Part shown: one piece after another, positions 6,775 through 14,347 of the stretch
Numbering within the stretch: position 1 is the first letter of the stretch
Layout: each line of letters begins with the position of its first letter
Origin: an uncultured Clostridia bacterium
GTDB taxonomy: Bacteria; Bacillota; Clostridia; TANB77; CAG-508
Reading direction: 5' to 3'
Assembly (NCBI GenBank): GCA_944393755.1
Contig: CALYBF010000004.1
Location: forward strand, 1-25,857
Length of the DNA: 25,857 nucleotides
Notes under the pieces: model-generated
Seen by the model: the letters and a program-made list of their open reading frames with translations, nothing else
The model's database searches: none
Told to the model about the DNA's origin: nothing
Program-made: the position numbers and the translations under genes

Positions 6775-8075
6775 CTCTTTTTAATTCCAAAAAACTTACT
6801 AAAAAATTAAATATTTCACTTACATATATTGCTATTATAAAACCTGTTATTCCGAAAAATTGGTAGTAAGAAATATAGTATAGATATTGTAATTAATAAA
6901 TCTAATATATTACATATCATAACATTAAATTGCCTATTTAAGCCTTTTAACATATTATCTGTTATATTATCTAGATACATAAACAAAATTAAGGGTGCAA
7001 AGATTCTTATGTATTTTGCAGGTTCGAGATTTTGATATATTAAATAACTTAAATTGTTTGCAAATATTATACATATTATTGTTATAAATATAGCAAATAA
7101 AGATGTTATTATAAATATTTTACTACTTACACTAATTATTCTTTTTTTATATCCATTTGCTTGCAAGCTTGAAAATTCTGGCACTATTAATGAACTAAAA
7201 GAATTTATAAATACTGTTGGAAATAAAATAACCGGAAATGCCATACCTGTAATTCTACCATATTCTGATAATGCTATTGTGTATGGAAGCCCAAATAAAA
7301 CAAGTCTATTTGGAACTATAAATTCTTTTAAAGTTGATAAACCAGAGCGAATATATGATGTTATAGATATTGGTAGTGTAATACTTAAGATTTTTTTCTT
7401 ATAACGTATTCCGGTTATTTTATATCTTTTATTAAAAAAGCTTTTATCTATTTTATATAATATGCTAAGTAATGTAACAGAAAATATCTCTGATATTACA
7501 TCTGCTAATATTAGTAAGACACATACACTTTCTACACTTCGTAATGGAAAATATTTTAAAAATAAGACACTTATAATTATTTTTACGATTAATTCTAATG
7601 TTTGTGATATTGCTGATTTATATGCTTTTCTTACTGCACTAAAATAACCATTTATTACTGATGATATAGAAATACAAGGAAGTCCTATTGCTATTAAATA
7701 AAATGGAATTACTGATACTTTATTTCCTAGCCAATTTATTGATATTATTTTTGATAATAATATTATTAACAAACTACTTCCCAAGCCTAAAAAAACAGCA
7801 AATAAAGTACAACTTTTTACAGCTTTTAAACCTTCTTCATATTTTTCTTTTGCAAATTTTTGTGATACCAAATATGTACAGGCTATGCTAAGCCCAGATG
7901 TTGCAAGTGTTATAAAAAACATATAAACAGACATAACTAAAGAAAATACACCAACTGCTTCTGAGCCTATTTTATTTGAGACATATATATTAAATACCAT
8001 ACTTATACTTCTTGTTATTAATGCTGTTATTGTAAGTATAAAGCCATTTATTATAAATTTTTTAGTTCTTTTCAA
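6740..8075 (-). CDS. spoVB: SpoVB/MurJ-like polysaccharide flippase, read through a +1 shift at CGG
   Basis: Start is TTG at 8075-8073 (GGTG upstream). The protein has repeated hydrophobic spans over its full length and matches the MATE/MOP-type lipid-linked oligosaccharide flippases of the SpoVB group, needed for spore cortex or wall precursor export (family knowledge). The zero frame ends at 6816 after 419 residues with an atypical tail. At codon 408 (CGG, plus 6852-6854) skipping the C gives GITGFIIAIYVSEIFNF and on to LELKRAMG, the expected hydrophobic end. The frame then runs into the palindromic repeat and stops at 6740, total about 444 residues. The last residues (TFHFDPKR) come from the repeat. 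Either programmed +1 frameshifting, a real mutation or a sequence error. Confidence 0.85.
6851..6854 (-). other. +1 frameshift site CGGA in the spoVB-like gene
   Basis: Minus-strand context TTT-CGG-AAT in the zero frame. Skipping the C yields TTT-GGA-ATA, Phe-Gly-Ile, followed by 37 in-frame codons. Without a shift, translation stops 12 codons later. The upstream UUU codon could re-pair as UUC. Confidence 0.7.
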
Positions 8076-8126
8076 TAATATTCACCATTTAATTTTATTA
8101 AAATAATTTTTGAAATATTCTATGGT

Positions 8127-8155
8127 TTGATTTTTTCTAACAAAGATGCTATAAT
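8127..8155 (+). promoter_or_regulatory. Promoter of the Cys-rich small protein
   Basis: TTGATT (8127-8132), 17 bases, perfect TATAAT (8150-8155). The leader of about 60 bases contains a small hairpin CTTGCA/TGCAAG (8166-8179) and ends in AAAGGAG before ATG 8221. Confidence 0.75.
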
Positions 8156-8220
8156 TTAAGCATATTCTTGCAAATGCAAGTTTTATATAATGGCTTTTCT
8201 AAATTTAGAAAGGAGTCAAA

Positions 8221-8457
8221 ATGGAAGATCTTACTAAATACCCAGAGGATTGTCAGAAGTGTGAAAGATTTGCGACTTGTAGTGTAAGATGTGGCAAAGG
8301 AGTAAAACAATGGTTTTCTGTTCCAGGCGAATTTTCTAATCAACGCTATTATAGATATCTTTGCCCAGTAGAGGAAGAGGATAGAATAATGGGACCAATG
8401 CGCAGACTTCAGAAAGAAGTTCGCAGGGTTTCAGGAGACGGTAACCAAGAGGGATAA
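8221..8457 (+). CDS. Small Cys-rich protein, probable metal-binding, unknown
   Basis: 78 residues from ATG with AAAGGAG seven bases upstream. Cysteines at 11, 14, 20 and 24 form C-x2-C-x5-C-x3-C, with a fifth Cys at 48 (YLCP). This looks like a zinc or iron-sulfur knuckle, followed by a basic C-terminal helix (RRLQKEVRRV). I do not recognise the family. It uses CGC for three arginines and AGG once, unlike its AGA-dominated neighbours. It is monocistronic, with a clear promoter and a strong hairpin behind it, so it may be well expressed. Start choice is unambiguous. Confidence 0.75.
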   Translation: MEDLTKYPEDCQKCERFATCSVRCGKGVKQWFSVPGEFSNQRYYRYLCPVEEEDRIMGPMRRLQKEVRRVSGDGNQEG

Positions 8458-8473
8458 GAGGTAAGTGAACTAA

Positions 8474-8516
8474 AATCGAGTAGAGAATAAATAATTATTT
8501 TATTCTCTACTCGATT
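8474..8516 (+). terminator. Strong 17-bp hairpin after the Cys-rich gene
   Basis: AATCGAGTAGAGAATAA (8474-8490) pairs perfectly with its complement at 8500-8516 around a nine-base AT loop. The T run that follows is poor (GTTATG), so it may be a terminator or an mRNA-stabilising or processing hairpin. Confidence 0.6.
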
Positions 8517-8579
8517 GTTATGTCGAAAAAACTCCTTTTTTCATATTATATATAAAGTAGTATGAAAGGGGGAAGATAT

Positions 8580-9162
8580 TTGGAATTAGTAGGAAAAAAG
8601 ATAGGTTTTGTACTTACAGGTTCTTTTTGTACGTTTAAAAAGACTATTCCTAAAATTAAAGAATTAGTAGAAAAAGAAAAAGCAGAAATAATACCTATAA
8701 TGTCGTATAATAGTTATAACTTAGATACTAAATTTGGAAAAGCAAAAGACTTTATATTGGAAATAGAAAAAATAACGAGAAAAGAAATAATTCACACAAT
8801 ACAAGATGCAGAACCAATAGGGCCAAAGAACATTACAGATATAATGGTAGTTGCACCGTGTTCACGGAAATACTATGTCTAAACTTGCTTTAGATATAAT
8901 AGATACACCAAGTCTAATGGCTTGTAAAAGTCATTTAAGAAATGATAGACCACTTGTTATTGCACCATCAACAAATAATGGTTTAAGTGGTAATGCTGAA
9001 AACATTGGTAAATTATTAAATAGAAGAAATTATTATTTTGTACCTTTCAGGCAAGACAACCCAATTACTAAACCAAGGTCAATTGTATTTGATGAAAATT
9101 ATTTAATAAAAACAATTAAATTTGCATTAGATGGAGAGCAAATTAGTCCAATTTTATTATAA
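8580..9162 (+). CDS. dpaB: Dipicolinate synthase subunit B, read through a +1 shift at CGG
   Basis: Flavoprotein-type subunit of dipicolinate synthase, which makes the spore-core chelator dipicolinic acid in the mother cell (family knowledge). I chose TTG 8580 because AAAGGGGGAAG (8565-8575) lies just upstream; an in-frame ATG at 8562 lies before that site. The N-terminal half runs KKIGFVLTGSFC to VVAPC. The zero frame ends at 8882, whereas skipping the C of an in-frame CGG (8865-8867) gives PCSGNTMSKLAL and continues through SHLRNDRPLVIA and YYFVPFRQDNP to TAA at 9162, about 193 residues, the normal family length. No dpaA lies next to it. Programmed frameshift, mutation or sequence error remain possible. 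Confidence 0.88.
8865..8868 (+). other. +1 frameshift site CGGA in dpaB
   Basis: Zero frame TGT-TCA-CGG-AAA. Skipping the C gives TGT-TCA-GGA-AAT-ACT (Cys-Ser-Gly-Asn-Thr), matching the conserved Pro-Cys-Thr/Ser-Gly-Asn-Thr loop of this flavoprotein family. The zero frame stops five codons after CGG. Confidence 0.75.
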
Positions 9163-9177
9163 AAATTCAACATCCTA

Positions 9178-9207
9178 AAGGAAAAGTTTCAAAAACTTTT
9201 CTTTTTA
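9178..9207 (+). terminator. Terminator of dpaB
   Basis: GAAAAGTTT (9181-9189) and AAACTTTTC (9193-9201) form a 9-bp stem followed by TTTTT. A classical intrinsic terminator 20 bases after the dpaB stop. Confidence 0.75.
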
Positions 9208-9249
9208 GCTTTAATAAATTATATTATTAAATTTTAAACTATAAATTAC

Positions 9250-9278
9250 TTGACTAAATTATAAAAAAATGGTATAAA
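9250..9278 (+). promoter_or_regulatory. Promoter of tRNA-Glu, likely also of the riboswitch operon
   Basis: TTGACT (9250-9255), 17 bases, TATAAA (9273-9278). Start near 9285, 15 bases before the tRNA. No comparable promoter is visible between the tRNA and the riboswitch. Confidence 0.7.
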
Positions 9279-9299
9279 TAAAAAGTGCTAAACAAATAA

Positions 9300-9374
9300 G
9301 GCCCCTTGGTCAAGCGGTTAAGACGCCACCCTCTCAAGGTGGAATCATGGGTTCGATTCCCGTAGGGGTCACCA
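9300..9374 (+). tRNA. tRNA-Glu (anticodon CUC)
   Basis: A complete cloverleaf: acceptor GGCCCCT (9300-9306) with AGGGGTC (9364-9370, one G-U), discriminator A, encoded CCA at 9372-9374. The anticodon stem CCACC/GGTGG encloses the loop CTCTCAA, so the anticodon is CUC and reads GAG. The T arm carries GGTTCGATTCC. A CUC glutamate tRNA is a dedicated reader of GAG, used alongside the usual UUC species. Confidence 0.95.
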
Positions 9375-9393
9375 AATAATATACAAATTAATA

Positions 9394-9510
9394 TTAAAAG
9401 GGAGTAGCTTTTAATTACTAATCAACAGTCGCGATTTTTAAATCTGGTTAGTAAGCTAAATAAAATTAGTTAGCAAGACTTTTAAGGAATAAATCTTTAA
9501 AAGTCTTTTT
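9394..9510 (+). promoter_or_regulatory. yybP-ykoY manganese riboswitch with terminator
   Basis: The conserved loop GGGAGTAGC follows a P1 strand TTAAAAG (9394-9400) and the second conserved segment AGCAAGAC precedes CTTTTAA (9479-9485), giving a perfect 7-bp P1. The same CTTTTAA is part of a mutually exclusive terminator, GACTTTTAA (9477-9485) with TTAAAAGTC (9497-9505), followed by TTTTT. So folding of the aptamer would release read-through into the ATPase. The class binds Mn2+ and commonly controls Mn2+ exporters and P-type ATPases (family knowledge). Recognition rests on the two conserved segments and the downstream gene. Confidence 0.82.
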
Positions 9511-9577
9511 GTTTTGTTGTTAAAAATTACAAAATGTGTAATAATATAAAAAGAAAAATAAAAAAGGAGTGGTATTT

Positions 9578-12304
9578 TTGGAACAAAATAATTGGTTTAA
9601 CAAAAGTGTAGAGGAAGTAGAAAAAGAACTTGAAACAGATTTAAGTAAAGGTTTAAGTAATGAAGAAGTTCAAAAAAGAAGAGAAAAATATGGTTTAAAT
9701 GAACTAAAAGCAAAGAAAAAGAAATCTTTATTCCAAAAATTTTTAGATCAATTTAAAGATTTTTCAATAATAATATTAATAATTGCAGCAATAGTATCTG
9801 GAATAGTTGGAGTAGCAGAAGGTGAAGGTGTAACAGATACAATTATTATTTTAATAGTTGTAATAGTAAATGCAATAATAGGAGTAACACAAGAAGCAAA
9901 AGCAGAAAAATCACTAGAAGCACTTCAAAAATTAACAGACCATGCATCTAAAGTATTAAGAAATGGAGAAGTAATTGTAATACCTTCAAAAGAATTAGTA
10001 CCTGGAGATATTGTAGTATTAGATACAGGAGATTATATACCAGCAGACTTAAGAATAATAGAAGCAGTAAATTTAAAATCACAAGAATCATCTTTAACAG
10101 GAGAATCAGTGCCAGTTGAAAAAACTATAGATAAAATAGAAGAAAAAGAAGTGGGAATTGGTGATAGAATAAATATGTTATTTTCATCAAGCCTTGTTAC
10201 TTATGGTAGAGGAAAAGGTATAGTTGTAGAGACAGGTATGACAACAGAAGTAGGAAAAATTGCGGGTATGTTAGATAATACAGAAGAACAAATAACACCA
10301 CTTCAAGAAAAATTAAACAAACTTGGAAAAACTTTAGGAATAGCAGCATTAGCAATTTGTGTTGTAATATTTATAATAGGTTTAATACAAGGAAAAGAAC
10401 CAATTCATATGTTTATGACGGCAGTATCTCTAGCAGTTGCAGCAATACCAGAAGGACTAGTTGCAGTATCTACAATAGTTTTAGCAATTGGTGTGCAAAA
10501 AATGGTTAAGAAAAATGCAATTGTAAAAAGACTACCAGCTGTTGAAACTTTAGGAAGTAGCACAGTAATATGTTCAGATAAAACAGGAACATTAACTAAA
10601 AATCAAATGACAGTTGAAAAAATATTCATAAATGGTAATACTAAAGATGTAGAAGAATATAAAGATAGCAATGATTTAGATTTAGAAAAATTAGTTTTAG
10701 CAAATATGCTATGTAATGACACAAAAATATCTAGTGATGGAACATTAACAGGAGACCCAACAGAAACAGCATTAGTAGATATGGGCTTTACATTAGACTT
10801 TGAACCAAGTATTTATGATGAAATGCCACGTATAGGAGAAGTTCCATTTGATTCAGATAGAAAATTAATGACAACTATAAATGAAGTAAATGGAAAATAT
10901 ATAGTTTATACAAAAGGTGGAGTAGATGAATTACTTGCTAGATGTAATAGTTATCTATTAAATGGAGAAATAAAACAAGATTTAGAAAATTATTCAAAAA
11001 TAGTTAGAGAAAACAATGAGAAAATGGCAAAAGAAGCTTTAAGAGTATTATCTTGTGCATACAAAGAAATAGACCATAAACCAACAGATGAAGAAATTAA
11101 AAACATAGAAAATGATTTAATATTTGTTGGTATGGTAGGTATGATAGACCCACCAAGAGAAGAAGCTAAAAAAGCAGTTGAAAAATGTAAAACAGCAGGA
11201 ATAAAAACTGTAATGATAACAGGAGACCATAAGATTACAGCAACAGCAATTGCTAAAAAACTTGGTATATTAGAAAATGAAGATGAGGCAATAACAGGTC
11301 AAGATTTAGAAAATATGTCTGACGAAGAACTAGAAAAAAATGTAAGACATTATTCAGTATATGCAAGAGTATCACCAGAACATAAAGTAAGAATAGTTAG
11401 AGCTTGGCAAAAAAATGGAGAAATAGTTGCAATGACAGGTGATGGCGTAAATGATAGTCCTGCATTAAAACAAGCAAATATTGGTTGTGCAATGGGTATG
11501 GTTGGAACAGATGTTGCAAAAGAAGCAGCAGATGTAATATTAACAGATGATAATTTTGCAACTATAGTATCAGCAGTAGAAGAAGGAAGACGTATTTATG
11601 ATAACATATTAAAAGTAATACAATTCTTACTTTCAAGCAATGTTGGTGAAATAGTAGTATTATTTTTAGCAACATTATTTACACCGCTATTTGCTAATTG
11701 GTTTGGAATAACAGATATTTCTCATTTAGAAATATTACTTCCAATACACATATTATGGATAAATTTAGTAACAGACTCACTTCCTGCATTAGCATTAGCA
11801 TTTGACCCTGCAAATAAGGACATAATGAATAGAAAACCAAATAAACCAGAAAAAGGTGTGTTTACAAAAGGTATGACATTAAGAGTTATATATCAAGGTG
11901 TTATGATAGGTTTACTTACTTTAGGAGCATTTATGATAGGTTTAGCAACAACAACTGAAGCTATAGATGGTTTAACATTAGATGAATCTAAAATAGAAGT
12001 AGGTCAAACAATGGCATTTGTAACTTTAGCACTTTCAGAACTTGTGCATGTATTTAATGTTAGAAATAATAAGCAATCAGTATTTAAAACAGGAATATTA
12101 AATAACAAAAAATTATTATTAGCAGTTGGAGCATCAGCACTATTAATGATAGTAATTCTTGCAATACCAGCATTAAGAACAATATTTAGTATACCAGTTT
12201 TACCAACATCAAATATTATAGAACTTGTTTTATTAATACTTGCACCGCTTGTAATAGTTGAATTATTTAAATTATTTAAAATTAATACAACAAAAGATGA
12301 GTAA
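9578..12304 (+). CDS. P-type IIA cation ATPase (SERCA/PMR1-like Ca2+/Mn2+ exporter)
   Basis: About 908 residues. I chose TTG 9578 (AAGGAG at 9564-9569, eight bases before); the upstream in-frame GTG at 9569 overlaps that site. Domains in order: N-terminal cation ATPase domain, actuator with LTGES, TM4 with IPEGL, phosphorylation motif at Asp334 (DKTGTLT), nucleotide domain, hinge GDGVNDSP (Asp622, Asp626), then C-terminal helices. Metal-site residues of both SERCA sites appear to be kept: TM4 Pro-Glu-Gly, TM5 Asn-Val-Gly-Glu, TM6 Asn-Leu-Val-Thr-Asp and TM8 Ser-Glu-Leu. It pumps Ca2+ and/or Mn2+ out of the cytoplasm. The manganese riboswitch in front argues that Mn2+ export matters physiologically. 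Confidence 0.92.
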   Translation: MEQNNWFNKSVEEVEKELETDLSKGLSNEEVQKRREKYGLNELKAKKKKSLFQKFLDQFKDFSIIILIIAAIVSGIVGVAEGEGVTDTIIILIVVIVNAIIGVTQEAKAEKSLEALQKLTDHASKVLRNGEVIVIPSKELVPGDIVVLDTGDYIPADLRIIEAVNLKSQESSLTGESVPVEKTIDKIEEKEVGIGDRINMLFSSSLVTYGRGKGIVVETGMTTEVGKIAGMLDNTEEQITPLQEKLNKLGKTLGIAALAICVVIFIIGLIQGKEPIHMFMTAVSLAVAAIPEGLVAVSTIVLAIGVQKMVKKNAIVKRLPAVETLGSSTVICSDKTGTLTKNQMTVEKIFINGNTKDVEEYKDSNDLDLEKLVLANMLCNDTKISSDGTLTGDPTETALVDMGFTLDFEPSIYDEMPRIGEVPFDSDRKLMTTINEVNGKYIVYTKGGVDELLARCNSYLLNGEIKQDLENYSKIVRENNEKMAKEALRVLSCAYKEIDHKPTDEEIKNIENDLIFVGMVGMIDPPREEAKKAVEKCKTAGIKTVMITGDHKITATAIAKKLGILENEDEAITGQDLENMSDEELEKNVRHYSVYARVSPEHKVRIVRAWQKNGEIVAMTGDGVNDSPALKQANIGCAMGMVGTDVAKEAADVILTDDNFATIVSAVEEGRRIYDNILKVIQFLLSSNVGEIVVLFLATLFTPLFANWFGITDISHLEILLPIHILWINLVTDSLPALALAFDPANKDIMNRKPNKPEKGVFTKGMTLRVIYQGVMIGLLTLGAFMIGLATTTEAIDGLTLDESKIEVGQTMAFVTLALSELVHVFNVRNNKQSVFKTGILNNKKLLLAVGASALLMIVILAIPALRTIFSIPVLPTSNIIELVLLILAPLVIVELFKLFKINTTKDE

Positions 12305-12362
12305 GTATTTGGTAAAGTTAGAAAAATAAAAATGTAATAAATCAAATATTAAAAACAATATA

Positions 12363-12386
12363 AAGGGTAGCAATTGCTATCCTTTA
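12363..12386 (+). terminator. Hairpin after the cation ATPase
   Basis: AAAGGGTAGC (12363-12372) pairs with GCTATCCTTT (12377-12386) with one G-U and loop AATT. No strong T run follows, so termination is only probable. Confidence 0.45.
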
Positions 12387-12443
12387 AAAATTATGAAAAT
12401 AAAGGTGGAATCTAGCAATTTCAAGTAAATTATTTATATTTGC

Positions 12444-12472
12444 TTGAAAAAAATAGAAAAATAAGGTAAAAT
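12444..12472 (+). promoter_or_regulatory. Promoter of the pth-rng-rimO operon
   Basis: TTGAAA (12444-12449), 17 bases, TAAAAT (12467-12472). The -35 is the right half of a TTTCAAG/CTTGAAA inverted repeat (12419-12425/12443-12449), which may be an operator or chance. Confidence 0.6.
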
Positions 12473-12504
12473 AGATAAGTAGAAAATAAAAATAGGAGAA
12501 AGAA

Positions 12505-13068
12505 ATGTATTTAATAGTAGGTTTAGGAAACCCAGAAGAAGATTATGGAAATACAAGACATAATATGGGATTTGATACAGTAAATAAAATATCAAAAGAA
12601 TATAATATAGAAATAAATAAAAAGAAATTCAAAGGTTTATATGGAAGTGGGATAATAGAAGGAGAAAAAGTAATCTTACTAAAACCACAAACATATATGA
12701 ATTTAAGTGGAGAAAGCATCAAAGAAGCAGTAGATTTCTATAAAATAGAAAATAATAATATAATTGTTATTTATGATGATATGGATATAGCTTTAGGAGT
12801 AATAAAAATAAGAAAAAAAGGAAATTCAGGGTCTCATAATGGGATGAAATCAGTAGTAAAGTATATAGGAACAGAATTTCCAAGAATAAGAGTTGGAATT
12901 GGAAAACCAGAAGATGAAGATTTTATAAGATATGTAATAGGACCAGTTCCAGAAGAAGAAAAACAAATTTTAGATAGTTCCACTTCGCTTGCAAAAGATG
13001 CAGTCATAGAAATAATAAAAAGTGGAGTAGACAATGCAATGAATAAATTTAATAAAAAGGAAGGTTAA
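12505..13068 (+). CDS. pth: Peptidyl-tRNA hydrolase
   Basis: 187 residues from ATG with AGGAGA upstream. Recycles peptidyl-tRNA released from stalled ribosomes by cutting the ester bond. Key residues are visible: Asn9 in LGNP, His19 in NTRHNMGFD (catalytic), Asn66 in TYMNLSG and Asp92 in YDDMD, with the later GSGSHNG-like segment GNSGSHNGMKS. Length is typical. The next gene starts one base after the stop, with its ribosome site (AAGGAAGG) inside pth, indicating translational coupling. Confidence 0.97.
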   Translation: MYLIVGLGNPEEDYGNTRHNMGFDTVNKISKEYNIEINKKKFKGLYGSGIIEGEKVILLKPQTYMNLSGESIKEAVDFYKIENNNIIVIYDDMDIALGVIKIRKKGNSGSHNGMKSVVKYIGTEFPRIRVGIGKPEDEDFIRYVIGPVPEEEKQILDSSTSLAKDAVIEIIKSGVDNAMNKFNKKEG

Positions 13069-13069
13069 A

Positions 13070-14257
13070 ATGACAGAAATATTTATACAAAAAAATGAGG
13101 ATAAAACAAGAAAAATAGCACTTGTAGAAAATGGAATACTTTTAGAATATTATGATGAGGATGACAGAGAAACAAGAAAAGAAGGAAATATATATATAGG
13201 AATAGTAAAAGACATTGTAGAAGGTATGCAATCAGCATTTGTTGATATAGGAACAGAAAAAAATAGTTTTATACATTTAAAAGATGTATTAAAAAAAGTA
13301 GACGAGAAAAAAGAAAAATTAGATATGAGTGTTAATATTAAAAAAATATTAAAACCAAATCAAAAAATATTAGTACAAGTAAAAAAAGATAGTAATGATA
13401 AAAAAGGAGCAAGAGTATCAACACATATAAACTTACCAAGTAAATATATTGTTTTAATGCCAAATACAGATATAGTAACAATATCACAAAAAATAGAAGA
13501 TGAAAAAGAACAAGAAAGATTATTAAAAATAGTAAAAGAAAATCTAAGTAGTGGAAATGGAGCAATAATTAGAACATCTGCAGAAGGAAAAGAAAAAGAA
13601 ATAATAGAAGATATCAAAAATATAGAGAAAAAGTGGGAAAAGATAACAAAAACAAATGTTAATCTGAATAAAAATAAACCACAATTATTATATAAAAGTG
13701 AAGATATAATAGAAAAAATGCTAATAGATTTAACAGAAAAAAATATTGAAAAAATAGTAGTAAATGAAAAACAAGAAAAAGAGAATTTAGAAAAATTAAT
13801 AGAAGAAAATAAAGAATATAAGAATATTAAAATAGAACTAAGCGAAAGTAAAAATATTTTTGATATATATGATTTAGAAAAACAAATAAAAAAAATAAAA
13901 AACAGAAAAATATGGCTTAAATGTGGTGGTTTTATAACAATAGACAAAACAGAAGCACTAACAGCAATAGATGTAAACACAGGGAAATACACTGGAAATA
14001 AAAATTTAGAACAAACAATATTAAAAGTAAATAAAGAAGCAACTGTAGAAATAGCAAAACAAATAAGACTAAGAGATATAGGCGGAATAATAATAATAGA
14101 TTACATAGATATGTTAAAAAAAGAAGACAAAGAAGAAATATTAAAAATATTAAAAGAAGAACTAAAAAAAGATAGAACAAAAACACAAGTAGAAGGCTTC
14201 ACAAAATTAGATTTAATAGAAATGACAAGAAAACATATATGTAGTCATAAAGAGTGA
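13070..14257 (+). CDS. rng: RNase G/E family endoribonuclease, C-terminally short
   Basis: 395 residues from ATG 13070. N-terminal S1-like segment (about residues 35-110, with FVDIGTEKNSFIHL), then the RNase H-like/DNase I-like catalytic core. The two metal-binding aspartates are Asp301 in AIDVNTGK and Asp344 in IIIDYIDM, at the same spacing as in E. coli RNase E (family knowledge). It processes rRNA and mRNA 5' monophosphate ends. Homologs continue after the EMTRK segment with a zinc-link (CPxCxG) and a small dimerising domain. Here the protein stops at EMTRKHICSHKE, and the stop codon is the first bases of a palindromic repeat. The repeat therefore seems to have cut off the 3' end; catalytic residues remain but tetramer assembly may be lost. 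Confidence 0.88.
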   Translation: MTEIFIQKNEDKTRKIALVENGILLEYYDEDDRETRKEGNIYIGIVKDIVEGMQSAFVDIGTEKNSFIHLKDVLKKVDEKKEKLDMSVNIKKILKPNQKILVQVKKDSNDKKGARVSTHINLPSKYIVLMPNTDIVTISQKIEDEKEQERLLKIVKENLSSGNGAIIRTSAEGKEKEIIEDIKNIEKKWEKITKTNVNLNKNKPQLLYKSEDIIEKMLIDLTEKNIEKIVVNEKQEKENLEKLIEENKEYKNIKIELSESKNIFDIYDLEKQIKKIKNRKIWLKCGGFITIDKTEALTAIDVNTGKYTGNKNLEQTILKVNKEATVEIAKQIRLRDIGGIIIIDYIDMLKKEDKEEILKILKEELKKDRTKTQVEGFTKLDLIEMTRKHICSHKE

Positions 14258-14335
14258 GACAAAGTGGGACACCCATTTTTTGTCTCAATTTATAATAAGA
14301 AATGAGACAAAAATTGGGTGTCCCCTTTTGTCTCA
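14255..14335. repeat. Nested palindromic repeat 2 (TGAGACAAA...GGGACACCCA)
   Basis: Two 33-base units face each other (14255-14287 and 14303-14335) with a 15-base AT spacer. One unit is the reverse complement of the other at 30 of 33 positions. Each unit is itself a hairpin, TGAGACAAA with TTTGTCTCA. The core GGGACACCCA recalls GGGACAC in the repeat at 6669-6774. The element begins with the stop codon of the RNase gene and ends two bases before the rimO ribosome site (AAAGGAG). Confidence 0.8.
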
Positions 14336-14347
14336 AAGGAGTTTAAA

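Noticed and set aside
7054..7891. Plus-strand ORFs of 61 to 116 codons opposite the flippase gene
   Set aside because: They lie fully within the spoVB-like gene on the other strand, have no ribosome sites and encode low-complexity mirror sequences.
8562..8579. ATG at 8562 as dpaB start
   Set aside because: It lies upstream of and partly within the strong AAAGGGGGAAG ribosome site that serves TTG 8580.
12419..12449. TTTCAAG/CTTGAAA inverted repeat at the pth promoter as an operator
   Set aside because: Seven AT-rich base pairs with a 17-base gap can easily occur by chance here; noted only in the promoter entry.
13338..14186. Minus-strand ORFs rich in Leu, Phe and Ser opposite the RNase gene
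   Set aside because: Mirror images of AAA/GAA-rich coding sequence, without ribosome sites or recognisable domains.
14318..14347. Upstream start for rimO at 14318
   Set aside because: Those codons are part of the palindromic repeat; the ATG at 14348 has a proper ribosome site and the canonical N-terminus.
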